A stretch of DNA of 64,000 nt from Planctomycetota bacterium (GTDB lineage: Bacteria > Planctomycetota > Phycisphaerae > Sedimentisphaerales > Anaerobacaceae), in the NCBI GenBank assembly GCA_014384025.1, contig JACNGQ010000188.1, positions 1 to 64,000 of the forward strand, written 5' to 3'. Under the pieces are notes generated by a model. The model ran no database searches, had not been told where the DNA came from, and saw only the letters and a list, made by a program, of their open reading frames with translations. Shown here piece by piece: positions 36,501 to 44,618 of the stretch (the first letter of the stretch is position 1; every line of letters begins with the position of its first letter). Position numbers and translations under genes: made by a program.

Positions 36501-36732
36501 TCATCTCGCCGTCACCTTCCAGAAACTGGTAAACGAAGTGGAAATGGTCTGCATTGTCCCAGATATCGGCACCGTCGCCATTAATGGTCCATACGCCGCT
36601 GCTCTCATCTGCGCTGCCGCCGGTAGTACCGATGTCCTGGTTTAGCCATCCTGCCGGAAGCGACGCTGAAGCGCTGCCAACCAGGCTCAGCACCAGAACA
36701 AAAGAAAATACATAAATCAATTTTCTAAACAT
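33595..36732 (-). CDS. Large secreted multidomain protein with PA14 and duplicated laminin-G-like (DUF1349-type) domains
   Basis: A signal peptide (cleavage near SASA, residue 24) starts a 1045-residue protein. Residues of about 45-210 are a concanavalin-like DUF1349-type domain (DNADHFHFVYQFLEGDGEMT, GVMIRETLDPGSTHA). Three fibronectin-like units follow, with the phrase TTYYWRVDE in each. A PA14-like domain occupies about residues 420-560 (GWLYAPATGDYTFWLCTDDQ). After VDDMEAYND comes another galactose-binding-like part, within which the DUF1349-type domain recurs almost unchanged. Such proteins are predicted to bind polysaccharide. No catalytic domain is visible. Confidence 0.8.
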   Translation of the reverse strand: MFRKLIYVFSFVLVLSLVGSASASLPAGWLNQDIGTTGGSADESSGVWTINGDGADIWDNADHFHFVYQFLEGDGEMTARVTDVGTGSNNWAKAGVMIRETLDPGSTHAIQIITPGEGAGIGFQWRPTTNAGSAWTGSTTPVVTPPYWVRVKRTGNLFEGFHSPDGVVWTKEADITISMVPNVYIGLCRTSHAAGEVRSATLDNVSYVGNISGPVKAYNPTPADGTLLGDTWVSMNWTAGYTAASHDVYFSDNLADVEASAEGAFRGNQPAAYFVVGFPGFPYPDGLVTGTTYYWRVDEVEADGTTKHQGSVWSFTVPSRKAYNPIPADGGAFIDPETDLSFEPGFSAKLHYVYFGDNFDDVNNATGGAPQGNTTFDPGSLELETTYYWRVDEFNPPATHKGDVWSFATTIPGLGTIVQNLWNNLDGTDLNTLKDDFKFPNSPDETTELDSFGTAIDFSDNYGGRINGWLYAPATGDYTFWLCTDDQGELWLSTDDDPENIILIANETSWAPANTWGTGTQQSDPIPLQAGNRYYIEALWKEGGGGDQCQVAWRGPGIPAITIIPGTNLSKYEPVQAFGPNPGNGDSDIKQTTALNFKAGIKAASHEIYFGNDEDAVKNATTSSPEYKGSRNLGDESYVPGKLEWDTTYYWRVDEVNNTNPDSPWVGKVWSFTTANFLIVDDMEAYNDLNEGEPGSNRIYLAWADGYDNPAVNGSVVGYASPPFVEKTIVHGGSQSMPFEYNNSVGKSEATLTLTDVRDWTEKGVDTLTIWYRGNPGGFVENPDGTITMSAAGTDIWDNSDEFRFAYKQLSGDGEITARVTDVGTGSNNWAKAGVMIRETLDPGSTHAMEIVTPGSGAGIGFQWRPTTGGSSAWTDSTEPVVSPPYWVRVKRTGNLFEGFHSPDGITWEKEGEITISMVPNVYIGLCRTSHAPGEVRSATFDNVQTTGSVSPLAWTHEAIGVTMAANAPDAMYVALNGGKKVYNDNPNAAVTTDWTEWNIDLQAFGVNLTNVNTITLGLDNSNNPAAGGSGLIYFDDIRLNTPAP

Positions 36733-37327
36733 AACACTTCTCCTTAAAATAATTTGTTTTTACAGTATATCAAAATCCCAAACTTTCGGGATTATGTTTA
36801 ACAAGCATCGATGGCTTTCATTTGGTTTAGTTTTTGTCTGTTTGCTTGTCTCAAACACTTATAAATAAAACGACCGATAATAATTACTGTACGCATTATC
36901 TGTCCAAAACAATATCACGTTTTTGTACTACCACCTTCCCCTACGAAAACGATAAGCTGCAAATTGAAATGTAAAGACCTCATCGTAAATCACGAGGCCC
37001 TTGCTTCGAATGTGATACAACACCACACCTCACCTTAAAAAAAGACTATCAACACTTCCTTCATCTACAAGCCAGATTCCACAACTTGCTCCTACTCTAA
37101 TATACCAAAATTACTATCTTAAGTTCAAGTAAAACCTGGTGATTTCTCGAAAAAACGGCGTAATTACTCGTATTTCGCTTAAAAATTGGCATCCGGGTTG
37201 AAACGGTGAGTGGTTATGAATTGAGTGGATAATCGAAGAAATCTTACCTGAATCTGCGTCAATCTCTTGTATTTGAAAAATACTATACTGCCTAGCAGGA
37301 AGGGGGGCTCTTCCGGGTGAAGGTGCT
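36733..37327. other. Intergenic region, nothing recognised
   Basis: About 600 bases of mixed composition between the secreted protein gene and the anti-sigma candidate. No open frame with a ribosome site, no strong hairpin and no known repeat was seen. Confidence 0.5.
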
Positions 37328-37756
37328 TTACACGGTCTTTAATCTGTCGCCCGCCATCAAATCGAGAAGACTATAGACGGCGAATCCCAACATGGCTGCA
37401 AGGATCGTAAAGAGTTGCCACTGATCCCGCACCGTGTTGATACTCTGCGGGATTCTACTAACTAATGTACTGCTTTGCGCTGTGAAACTTCCGACAATAC
37501 TATGAAAAACCGCCGTAATAGTGTCTGGAAAGACTACCATTGCAATAATTGCGGCTGCACCTAATGCAAAACATCCTGCCAGAGCGAGTCTTTCCTGCAG
37601 AACCACACGAGCCAAAATCTTCTGCTCTTCTGCCTGCCTTATCTGGCTGAGCATTTTCCGGGTAAAATCGGACGGCACCGCCTGTGAAGACGAACGCAAA
37701 GTTCGCCCTAACATTTCATCAAATTTATCATCTTTATTTAATCTATCCGCCAACAT
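37328..37756 (-). CDS. Candidate membrane anti-sigma factor of the ECF factor
   Basis: The ATG at 37756 is preferred because GGAG lies 9 bases upstream, inside the end of the sigma gene. The cytoplasmic N-terminus has VPSDFTRKMLSQIRQAEEQK, followed by a membrane helix (LAGCFALGAAAIIAMVVF) and a second near the C-terminus (LFTILAAMLGFAVYSLLDL). There is no zinc anti-sigma motif (HxxxCxxC). The gene overlaps the ECF sigma gene by 14 bases, and its DF...M..QI..xE motif is shared with the protein next to the second ECF factor at 52 kb. The anti-sigma role is inferred. Confidence 0.6.
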   Translation of the reverse strand: MLADRLNKDDKFDEMLGRTLRSSSQAVPSDFTRKMLSQIRQAEEQKILARVVLQERLALAGCFALGAAAIIAMVVFPDTITAVFHSIVGSFTAQSSTLVSRIPQSINTVRDQWQLFTILAAMLGFAVYSLLDLMAGDRLKTV

Positions 37757-38336
37757 CAACATCTTCTCCAAGGGCAGGAGCCAGGGCCTTTTTCAATTTC
37801 TGGCGTGCCCTGAACAAATACGTCTTAATAGTATTTTCCTTTGTCTGCATTATCTTTGCGATTTCAATGATACTCTTTTCTTCCCGATAATACAAAATAA
37901 TTGCCATAGCCCAGAGTTTCGGCAGCCGTTCGACCGCATTCCAAACGATTTTGTCTGTCTCTTCGCCCTGTATTGCCGCTGCCGGTCCTTGCTCCTGGCT
38001 ACTACCGGCCTGTAGGAACTCATCCGGCTCGGCTTCAAGCTGCAACTGCTTTCGATTCTTTCGCAGATAACTCACTGCCCGGCGATATGCTATAGACCAC
38101 AACCACGTGCTCAATTCGGCCTGACCCCGATAGCGCTGCAAACCCTTATATGCCGCCATGAATGTCTCGCTCGCCACATCCTCGGCTTCATCTTCACTAA
38201 GCCCTAACCTTCGGCAGCACAGAAAAACCGTTTCTTTGTACTTATCAATGAACCGGGCAAACGCCCCGTGGTCACCGCTGCGAAGCAGCCGTAACCAATT
38301 GTCCTTCTTTTGCTGGTCCAATACCTTAGAGACCAA
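37743..38336 (-). CDS. ECF sigma factor, autoregulated
   Basis: Sigma region 2 (GAFARFIDKYKETVFLCCRR, DEAEDVASETFMAAYKGL, LSTWLWSIAYRRAVSYLRK) and region 4 (LPKLWAMAIILYYREEKSII, ENTIKTYLFRARQKLKKAL) are complete. The 197 residues include a Gln/Glu-rich linker. A TTG start has AAGGGA just upstream. A promoter-like pair GAAAC-N17-CGACTAAT precedes the gene and recurs in front of the S41 peptidase and DUF4097 genes, so this factor likely drives itself and both neighbours. Confidence 0.92.
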   Translation of the reverse strand: MVSKVLDQQKKDNWLRLLRSGDHGAFARFIDKYKETVFLCCRRLGLSEDEAEDVASETFMAAYKGLQRYRGQAELSTWLWSIAYRRAVSYLRKNRKQLQLEAEPDEFLQAGSSQEQGPAAAIQGEETDKIVWNAVERLPKLWAMAIILYYREEKSIIEIAKIMQTKENTIKTYLFRARQKLKKALAPALGEDVDVGG

Positions 38337-38352
38337 ATATTTCCCTTTCTAT

Positions 38353-38382
38353 ATTAGTCGCGGCCGGGGTTTCTTAAGTTTC
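38353..38382 (-). promoter_or_regulatory. ECF-type promoter, copy 1 (sigma gene)
   Basis: On the minus strand GAAAC (38382-38378), 17 bases, CGACTAAT (38360-38353). The end of the -10 lies 16 bases from the sigma start codon. The GAAAC core is typical of ECF -35 boxes. Confidence 0.65.
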
Positions 38383-38390
38383 AGATTTTT

Positions 38391-38420
38391 AAAACCTCTT
38401 GCAGAAAAACAGCGACTAAT
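38391..38420 (+). promoter_or_regulatory. ECF-type promoter, copy 2 (S41 peptidase gene)
   Basis: AAAAC (38391-38395), 17 bases, CGACTAAT (38413-38420). Copies 1 and 2 are arranged back to back, 8 bases apart. The leader to the peptidase ATG is about 110 bases. Confidence 0.65.
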
Positions 38421-38536
38421 CCATAAAAAATGATAATAATCCCAAAAACAAGGGAAAAACAGGTATTTATGAAACCTTTTATATAAAAAATGTAACCTAT
38501 TTGCAAAAAATACTAAGTGAATAGAAGAGGTGTATT

Positions 38537-41032
38537 ATGAAAAATAAAGTAATTTTAGTTTCAGTACTGTTAATAAGCATTTTTTGTGGTGTTTTTGGTA
38601 CACAGGATAATGTAAATGCAGCAACCGGAAGCAGGAAGTTGGATGCTTTAATCAAATCGTTGAGCCATCAGGATCCGGCTGTTCGAATTAATGCGGCCGA
38701 AGACCTGGGGAAAATGCGTTCTGCGGCGAAAGATGCTGCTCCTTATCTGGCTAAGGCGACAGGCGATAAAGAACCGAAGGTTCGCAGCGCCGCGGTTTTG
38801 GCTTTGTTCAGGATTGGTCCTGAAGCGATGAAAACCGTCTCCTGGATGAGCAAAACCGGCATGGAACCAATAACGCCGGAAATTGCTACTCAAGCCTTTG
38901 ATGAGTTGTGGGAAACAGTAAACCGAGAATACCCGATGTTTGCCATTCGTCCTGAGGTTGACTGGGATAAGCTTCGCCGACAATATCGGCCTGAAGCAAT
39001 TAACGCAAAATCGGATACAGAGCTGGCCATCATTATGGCGGGTATGTTGAACCACCTGCGAGACCTTCACATTGGTTTGAAAGTTCGCGGAAGGAATGTA
39101 CCTGTTTATAGGCGAGACTACACTGACAATTGGAACAAGAAGGTGGACATTTATCAGTCGCTTGTCGGCCCAATTCAAAAGGCAGGTAACCGCGTAATGT
39201 GGGCGAAGACGAAGGATGGAATTGGCTGGATAATAATTACCGCCTGGTATGGCGCGGAAACACCCGACGGGTTTGATGATGTACTGGAAGAGATGCGGGA
39301 CACGCGGGGATTGATAGTTGATGTACGTATGAACAGCGGTGGTGACTCACTTCTGGCGGCGATGATTTCCGGGCGCTTTGTGGATAAAACGCGCACTTAC
39401 CTTTATTATCGCCATCGCAACGGTCCGGCTCGCACAGACCTGACTGAAAAAATCCCACAACATATAAGTCCTCGGGGGCCATGGCGATACGACCGCCCTG
39501 TAATTATGCTGATGGGTCAGAAATGTCTCAGCGCAAATGAATCTTTCTGCGCACAGATGTCTGTTTGTCCACAGGTTAGAACTATGGGAGATCATACTCG
39601 CGGCTCGACGGGGTTTCCAATAGAGTTTAACCTGCCGGCGGAGATAACAGCAAGAATCCCGCAATGGATTGCGTATCTACCAGATGGTCAGTTATTTGAT
39701 GAAAGAGGTGTTCAGCCGGATGTACTTTTTGAAGGGAACGGAAATTCGTTTACGGGCAATAGAGATGAGTTGATGTCTATGGCACTGGAACGGCTTCGTA
39801 AAGAGCCTTTGTCTGCAACACCCATTGCCGGTCCGACAATTCAGTCCTTCAGAGAAAACGAGAAGATTAAAAGTGTTTATCAGCCCAGGATCGTATCATT
39901 GGAGCCGAGCAATGGAGCTGTAAATGTTAATTCGACCAAAGAATTGCGAATACGATTCGACAGTCCGATGCGAACCTCAATCCTGCAGATGGAATGGGAA
40001 GAAGGAGGGATTAGTGAATGTCGGGCCGTTCAGTATAACGAGGAAACAAATGAATTCGTAATCCCGGTAAAGTTGCAGCCCGGCTGCAAGCAAAGTATAG
40101 TGATTAATCCACCTGACAAAAATGGTAAACAGTACGGTTTTCAATCAGCGAAAGGCGTCTCGGCATCATCTTATCAGTGGACCTTTACGACAAAAGCCGA
40201 GACAAATTCCAGCCGGAAAAGCGAGCTTCAAGCTCGAAACAGTGGAACACAGGAATCCGCTAAACTGCGAAATGTGATTGAAAAGTTCAACAAAACTCGC
40301 TGCGGCATCAAATCTTTGCAGGAAACGGTTAAAACCTTCGAATTGTACAATCCGGAACAAGACTGGTTTAAAGGTTTGCGAGCCTATCAGACTACGTTCA
40401 GACTGATGGATAAAGAGCAATACATCGCCGATGTCAGTGACCAGTTAGGGGTACCGTTTTTCGTATTCGCCGAAGGAGTGATGAATCATATATGCGGCTT
40501 TTATCAGAAAACCCAAAGTGATGAACAACTGATCTTTTCTCGTTCTGAGGAAATAACCGCTCAGAAGGTTGCAATTGCCGATCCGTTCGATTCGGAACAA
40601 AAAGATATACGTCCGGTGATGCAAGACCTCAAGCTCGTATATGGTGGCACAGAAGAAGTTGAAGGCCGAAAATGCTATGTTATTAATTCCTTTGCAGATG
40701 CATCAACTACTAAGAAGGCCTCCTTACCATTGAGGCAATGGTGGATTGACGGCCAAAGCAATCTTATTGCACAAATGGTCATCAACGATGTCTCAGGAAC
40801 TCGAAAAATAAGCCGGTTTTATTTTGATGGTATCAACGAGAGAGCTTCATTTATGGAATCTACTCCTCAAGTACCTTATCAATTGGTGGTAAAAATAAAG
40901 GAAGCGGCGAAGCCTTTAGCTAATGGGTATACGGGAAGATTTATAGACATACGAGATGGTTCCGGCGGCTTTGTCAGTGCTCAGTGGGGTCAGTATGGTT
41001 CCGCTGGAAGGTCCAGTATTGGGCTGAAATAA
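38537..41032 (+). CDS. Exported S41-family peptidase with N-terminal HEAT repeats
   Basis: A GAAGAGGTG site precedes the ATG. After a signal peptide (cleavage near NAATG), HEAT repeats cover about residues 33-95 (HQDPAVRINAAEDLGKM, KEPKVRSAAVLALFRIG). The S41 protease part spans about residues 110-410, with GLIVDVRMNSGGD and the catalytic Ser region CLSANESF (Ser332). An SbsA/Ig-like domain (RIVSLEPSNGAVNVN) follows, then a 250-residue C-terminal domain of unknown type. S41 proteases process envelope proteins. The gene is divergent from the ECF sigma operon with a matching promoter. Confidence 0.85.
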   Translation: MKNKVILVSVLLISIFCGVFGTQDNVNAATGSRKLDALIKSLSHQDPAVRINAAEDLGKMRSAAKDAAPYLAKATGDKEPKVRSAAVLALFRIGPEAMKTVSWMSKTGMEPITPEIATQAFDELWETVNREYPMFAIRPEVDWDKLRRQYRPEAINAKSDTELAIIMAGMLNHLRDLHIGLKVRGRNVPVYRRDYTDNWNKKVDIYQSLVGPIQKAGNRVMWAKTKDGIGWIIITAWYGAETPDGFDDVLEEMRDTRGLIVDVRMNSGGDSLLAAMISGRFVDKTRTYLYYRHRNGPARTDLTEKIPQHISPRGPWRYDRPVIMLMGQKCLSANESFCAQMSVCPQVRTMGDHTRGSTGFPIEFNLPAEITARIPQWIAYLPDGQLFDERGVQPDVLFEGNGNSFTGNRDELMSMALERLRKEPLSATPIAGPTIQSFRENEKIKSVYQPRIVSLEPSNGAVNVNSTKELRIRFDSPMRTSILQMEWEEGGISECRAVQYNEETNEFVIPVKLQPGCKQSIVINPPDKNGKQYGFQSAKGVSASSYQWTFTTKAETNSSRKSELQARNSGTQESAKLRNVIEKFNKTRCGIKSLQETVKTFELYNPEQDWFKGLRAYQTTFRLMDKEQYIADVSDQLGVPFFVFAEGVMNHICGFYQKTQSDEQLIFSRSEEITAQKVAIADPFDSEQKDIRPVMQDLKLVYGGTEEVEGRKCYVINSFADASTTKKASLPLRQWWIDGQSNLIAQMVINDVSGTRKISRFYFDGINERASFMESTPQVPYQLVVKIKEAAKPLANGYTGRFIDIRDGSGGFVSAQWGQYGSAGRSSIGLK

Positions 41033-41060
41033 CTATTTTGTATAAGCTTTCGGTTTTTCT

Positions 41061-41090
41061 GAAACCTGGTGGATAAAATCAGCGACTAAT
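41061..41090 (+). promoter_or_regulatory. ECF-type promoter, copy 3 (DUF4097 operon)
   Basis: GAAAC (41061-41065), 17 bases, CGACTAAT (41083-41090). It lies 52 bases upstream of the first DUF4097-type gene. After all three copies the leader contains AAGGGAA-like sequence. Confidence 0.65.
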
Positions 41091-41142
41091 TTACGAAAGA
41101 GAAAAAACAAGGGAAGAATATAAAAATTAAGGATAACATATA

Positions 41143-41979
41143 ATGAATAATGATTTCCTGAAACAAATATTGTTAGTTTCGCTATTGTGCCTGCTGGTAG
41201 TCGGAGTTGGCTCCTGCATCAATATTGGCCGGGCAAAGTATGAACGTACAGTCCAGCTATCATCGCCTTTTTCGCCCGGATCGAACTTCTCAGCACAGAC
41301 CCACAACGGCTCAATTACAATTGCCGGTGCTAATATTGCCGATTGCAATCTTACTGCGACTATTGTCGGCCGGGCGATGACCGAAGAAGGTGCAAAAAAA
41401 ATTGCTGAGCAAACAACGATAAAACTCATACCTTCATCGAATAAGCTAACTGTCAGGATTGACAAGCCCACCTTCAGGTTCAGCCAGTCTGTTTCTGTAA
41501 GTCTCGATGTAACAATCCCTGATAATGTCGACCTGGGGCTTACAACTCATAATGGAGCTTTAGTAATTAAAAATATCACCGGCCGCCTGAATGGCACCAC
41601 ACACAATGGAAAGATTACTGCCGAGCAGGTTTCCGGTACCGCCGAGCTTCATACACATAACGGCTCAGTAATTTGCAGAGAAATTTCAGGTGATGCAAAA
41701 CTGAAAACGCATAACGGCAGCATAAAGGTTTATTACTCTCAAGCCGCCCCATCAGTCTGTGATATTTCACTAATCACACACAACGGAGGAGTGGAACTCT
41801 CGACGCCAAAGGATTTTTCCGGTGAAGTTGAGGCTTCAACCCACAATGGTTCCATAAATACAGAACTGCCTATAACGGTCAAAGGCAAGGTAAGCAGGAA
41901 GAAGCTCACAGGGACAATCGGCACAGGCCAGGGCAAACTGTATCTTGAAACACACAACGGCTCAATAAAAATAAAATAG
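41143..41979 (+). CDS. DUF4097-type beta-repeat lipoprotein, THNG version
   Basis: The signal peptide ends in a lipobox (GVGSC, Cys25). The body starts AKYERTVQLSSPFSPGS, shared with the next two genes, and forms a repeated-strand fold of the DUF4097 (putative adhesin) kind. Eight turns carry THNG (THNGSITI, THNGKITA, THNGSIKV and others). DUF4097-like proteins often accompany PspC and LiaF-type envelope-stress systems. An AAGGA site precedes the ATG. It is first in an operon of four genes. Confidence 0.8.
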   Translation: MNNDFLKQILLVSLLCLLVVGVGSCINIGRAKYERTVQLSSPFSPGSNFSAQTHNGSITIAGANIADCNLTATIVGRAMTEEGAKKIAEQTTIKLIPSSNKLTVRIDKPTFRFSQSVSVSLDVTIPDNVDLGLTTHNGALVIKNITGRLNGTTHNGKITAEQVSGTAELHTHNGSVICREISGDAKLKTHNGSIKVYYSQAAPSVCDISLITHNGGVELSTPKDFSGEVEASTHNGSINTELPITVKGKVSRKKLTGTIGTGQGKLYLETHNGSIKIK

Positions 41980-42011
41980 ACAACTAAAAACATAAATCGG
42001 GAGAACAAGAA

Positions 42012-43220
42012 ATGAAGAAAAAATATTACTTAATTCCGGTCCTTGGTTTTTGCCTTTTATTGGTAGTTACCGGCTGTGATATTCAATTAGGTAATTGGGG
42101 CAGAGCAAAGTATGAAAGAACGGTACAGAAACAGTTCCCCCTTGATACGGGCTCAACTGTTATTGCACAAACAAGCTCCGGCTCGATTACGGTAACCGGC
42201 GCCGACGTTACTGATTGTAATGTAGTTGCTGAAATCCGTGTTCGCGCGCTAACCGAAGAGGAGGCTAAAGAGACAGCCGAGCAGGTGGAAATCATACTTG
42301 AACAGGTTGGAAATACGTTAACGGTCAAAGCTAAAAAACCTCTTATTAAAAAACTAAAGCGTTCGATTACTATTAGCTATGACATAACAGTTCCCAGGAA
42401 AACCAATGTCGAATGTGCCAGCTCATACGGCCCGGTTAAACTGAGCAATATTTTAGGAAGTGCAAAAGGCAAAAGCAGCAGCGGTTCGATTTCTGCAGAG
42501 GATATTCAGGGCTCGGTACATCTGGATACTTCTTATGGTTCCGTTACCTGCGTGAACGTCTCAGGTGACAATATCAAAGCGAAATCCAGCAGCGGTTCGA
42601 TTAAAGCTCAGAATATTAAAGGCTCCGTCGATCTGGATACGTCCTACGGCTCTATTACCTGCGAGGATATTTCAGGAGGCGATCTCAAACTTCGAACCAG
42701 CAGCGGTAAAATTAAGCTCTCGAAAGCTTCCTGCGGCGATTTCAATTTGCACACATCATATGGTTCCATCAGGGCCGAGGAGCTTACGGGCAAGGTCCTA
42801 AAACTACATTCGGGCAGCGGCGGTATTGATGTCACGCAAGCATCTGCGGACTCAGCCGATATATCCACATCCTATGGACGCATCACCTGCCGGAAGCTCA
42901 CAACCGCCGACCTTACAGCCAAGTCCGGCAGTGGTAATATCAATATCGCCTGTTCGGATTCTACCTCTCCCGAAATCAGAGCAAACGTGGTTACCTCATA
43001 CGGAAGTGTCGATTTTGAAGCACCGCCTGATTTCGCCGGCAGTGTGGATATGGCAACCAGTTACGGCTCGATAAGTACGGACCTGCCAATAACTATCAGC
43101 GGAGAAATAAGTAAGAAGAAGCTTGCAGGGACAATTGGCCAGGGTAATGGAAAGCTGTACTTGAAAACAAGCAGCGGCTCAATAAAAATCAGATGGCCGG
43201 ATAAGCAGGAGGTTAATTGA
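42012..43220 (+). CDS. DUF4097-type beta-repeat lipoprotein, alternating SSG/TSYG version
   Basis: Paralog of the preceding gene with a lipobox (VVTGC, near Cys23) and the same AKYERTVQ start of the mature domain. It is longer (402 residues). Its turns alternate strictly between SSGS/SGSG and TSYG types (SSSGSISA, TSYGSVTC, SSSGSIKA, TSYGSITC and so on, about 14 turns). The alternation implies a two-faced solenoid in which each face presents one motif. A GGGAGA site precedes the ATG. Confidence 0.8.
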   Translation: MKKKYYLIPVLGFCLLLVVTGCDIQLGNWGRAKYERTVQKQFPLDTGSTVIAQTSSGSITVTGADVTDCNVVAEIRVRALTEEEAKETAEQVEIILEQVGNTLTVKAKKPLIKKLKRSITISYDITVPRKTNVECASSYGPVKLSNILGSAKGKSSSGSISAEDIQGSVHLDTSYGSVTCVNVSGDNIKAKSSSGSIKAQNIKGSVDLDTSYGSITCEDISGGDLKLRTSSGKIKLSKASCGDFNLHTSYGSIRAEELTGKVLKLHSGSGGIDVTQASADSADISTSYGRITCRKLTTADLTAKSGSGNINIACSDSTSPEIRANVVTSYGSVDFEAPPDFAGSVDMATSYGSISTDLPITISGEISKKKLAGTIGQGNGKLYLKTSSGSIKIRWPDKQEVN

Positions 43221-43231
43221 AAGGACAAAAA

Positions 43232-44026
43232 ATGAAATACGGTTATTTCACAAAAAAATCATTACTAATTTGCCTTCTTTGCATGCTGACGATTTCTACC
43301 TGTTGCTGTATTAACATAGACAGTTGGTGGCCTCAAGTTGAGTATAAGAAAACAAACGAGCTTGATGCCCCTCTTGCACCCGGATCAGTCTTGGCTCTCG
43401 AAAACGATGTTGGCTCAATCACTATTGATGGTCAGGATGTTGTAAATTGTAACGTTACTGCGACAATTACTACAAAGGCCTCTACCGAAGAGGAAGCAAA
43501 AGAGCTGGCCGAACAGATAAAAATAGAGCTTGAGCAGAATAGAAATACACTAACGGTCAAAATCAAAAAACCTCAGAACAAAAAACGCCGCTCGATTAGT
43601 ATCAGCTTCAACATAACTGTGCCGAAGCAGACCGCTTTGCAGATTGGAAGTGACGTCGGAGAAATCCGGGTCTCGAATATTACAGAGAAGATAGAAGCCA
43701 GAACAGACGTTGGTACGATTTCCTGCGAGGAAATCTCAGGTGATATCGACCTTCAAGCTGATGTGGGCAAGGTAAACGTGGTTTATTCGAAAAACGCCCT
43801 GGCCGCATGCAATGTGACTATCAAAACCGACGTGGGCAGTATCGACATAACGACACCGCCCGATTGTTCGGCCGCTGTGCAGGCTAATACGGATGTTGGC
43901 TCGATAACAACCGACATGCCGCTGACCATCAAAGGCAGAGTCGGTAAAAATCTGCAAGGCAAAATAGGAGCCGGAGAAGGAAAATTGTATTTAAGGACCG
44001 ATGTAGGTTCAATAAGAATCAGATAA
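43232..44026 (+). CDS. DUF4097-type beta-repeat lipoprotein, DVG version
   Basis: Third paralog, with an N-terminal hydrophobic segment and a Cys-rich lipobox region (ISTCCC). The EEEAKELAEQIKIELEQ segment and the NITVPKQT strand match the second paralog. Its seven turns all use DVG (DVGSITID, DVGEIRV, DVGTISC, DVGKVNV, DVGSIRI). The ATG with AAAGGA upstream is preferred over a TTG five codons earlier that overlaps the previous stop. It is probably on the surface or periplasmic side. Confidence 0.78.
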   Translation: MKYGYFTKKSLLICLLCMLTISTCCCINIDSWWPQVEYKKTNELDAPLAPGSVLALENDVGSITIDGQDVVNCNVTATITTKASTEEEAKELAEQIKIELEQNRNTLTVKIKKPQNKKRRSISISFNITVPKQTALQIGSDVGEIRVSNITEKIEARTDVGTISCEEISGDIDLQADVGKVNVVYSKNALAACNVTIKTDVGSIDITTPPDCSAAVQANTDVGSITTDMPLTIKGRVGKNLQGKIGAGEGKLYLRTDVGSIRIR

Positions 44027-44071
44027 TAAAGAAAGTTAAATTGTTAAAGAAAAAATCGAAAGGAGCAAAAA

Positions 44072-44524
44072 ATGGATCCAGCAATCATAGTGTTTATCGT
44101 ATTTTCGAGCATGGCAACTGTTGCAATAGTTATCGGCTTACTTGTCTTTTTTGGCAAAAGGCTCGAACACAAGCAGATAATGGCGGCTATTGAAAAAGGT
44201 ACTCCGCTCTCGGAGCTTAAACCCCTTAAGTCCGAACCGGTCGGCCCGGTCTGGATAAAGTATCTCACAAGTGGAATTGCAGTCTTGTTCATCGGATTGG
44301 CATTTATGACAACAGGTCACGGAATATTGGGCATTGGAAATGCGGGGCCGGGGGCGTTTGTGGCTTTTATCCTTTGCGGTGTAGGCCTTGCCTGGCTGAT
44401 TCGCGGCCTGTTATACCGAAAATACGAAACACAAAGTCGGCTTTTCGCCAACGGCAACACCGCCGAATATAAAAATCCCGTCAGGGCCTCTTCTCCTGAA
44501 ATCTCAAAGCAGCCCGGTGAATAA
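44072..44524 (+). CDS. Small membrane protein (DUF6249-like)
   Basis: Three hydrophobic helices are predicted in 150 residues: about 5-27, 63-83 and 93-113. The stretch after the first helix, KRLEHKQIMAAIEKGTPLSE, is typical of DUF6249 proteins, which often follow ECF sigma and DUF4097 genes. A GAAAGGAGC site precedes the ATG. A terminator follows at 44566. Its place as the last operon gene suggests an envelope-stress role. Confidence 0.75.
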   Translation: MDPAIIVFIVFSSMATVAIVIGLLVFFGKRLEHKQIMAAIEKGTPLSELKPLKSEPVGPVWIKYLTSGIAVLFIGLAFMTTGHGILGIGNAGPGAFVAFILCGVGLAWLIRGLLYRKYETQSRLFANGNTAEYKNPVRASSPEISKQPGE

Positions 44525-44565
44525 TCTGGACTGACGGTCTGAGAGGCTGTAAAATAAAAAGCAAA

Positions 44566-44605
44566 GATGTGGCTTGTATAATAATGTACAAGCCATATCT
44601 TTTTT
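44566..44605 (+). terminator. Terminator of the DUF4097 operon
   Basis: GATGTGGCTTGTA pairs with TACAAGCCATATC (one mismatch) across an eight-base loop, followed by TTTTTT. It lies 42 bases beyond the DUF6249-like stop and directly upstream of the ribosome site of the next gene. Confidence 0.8.
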
Positions 44606-44618
44606 GGAGGCCTTAACA

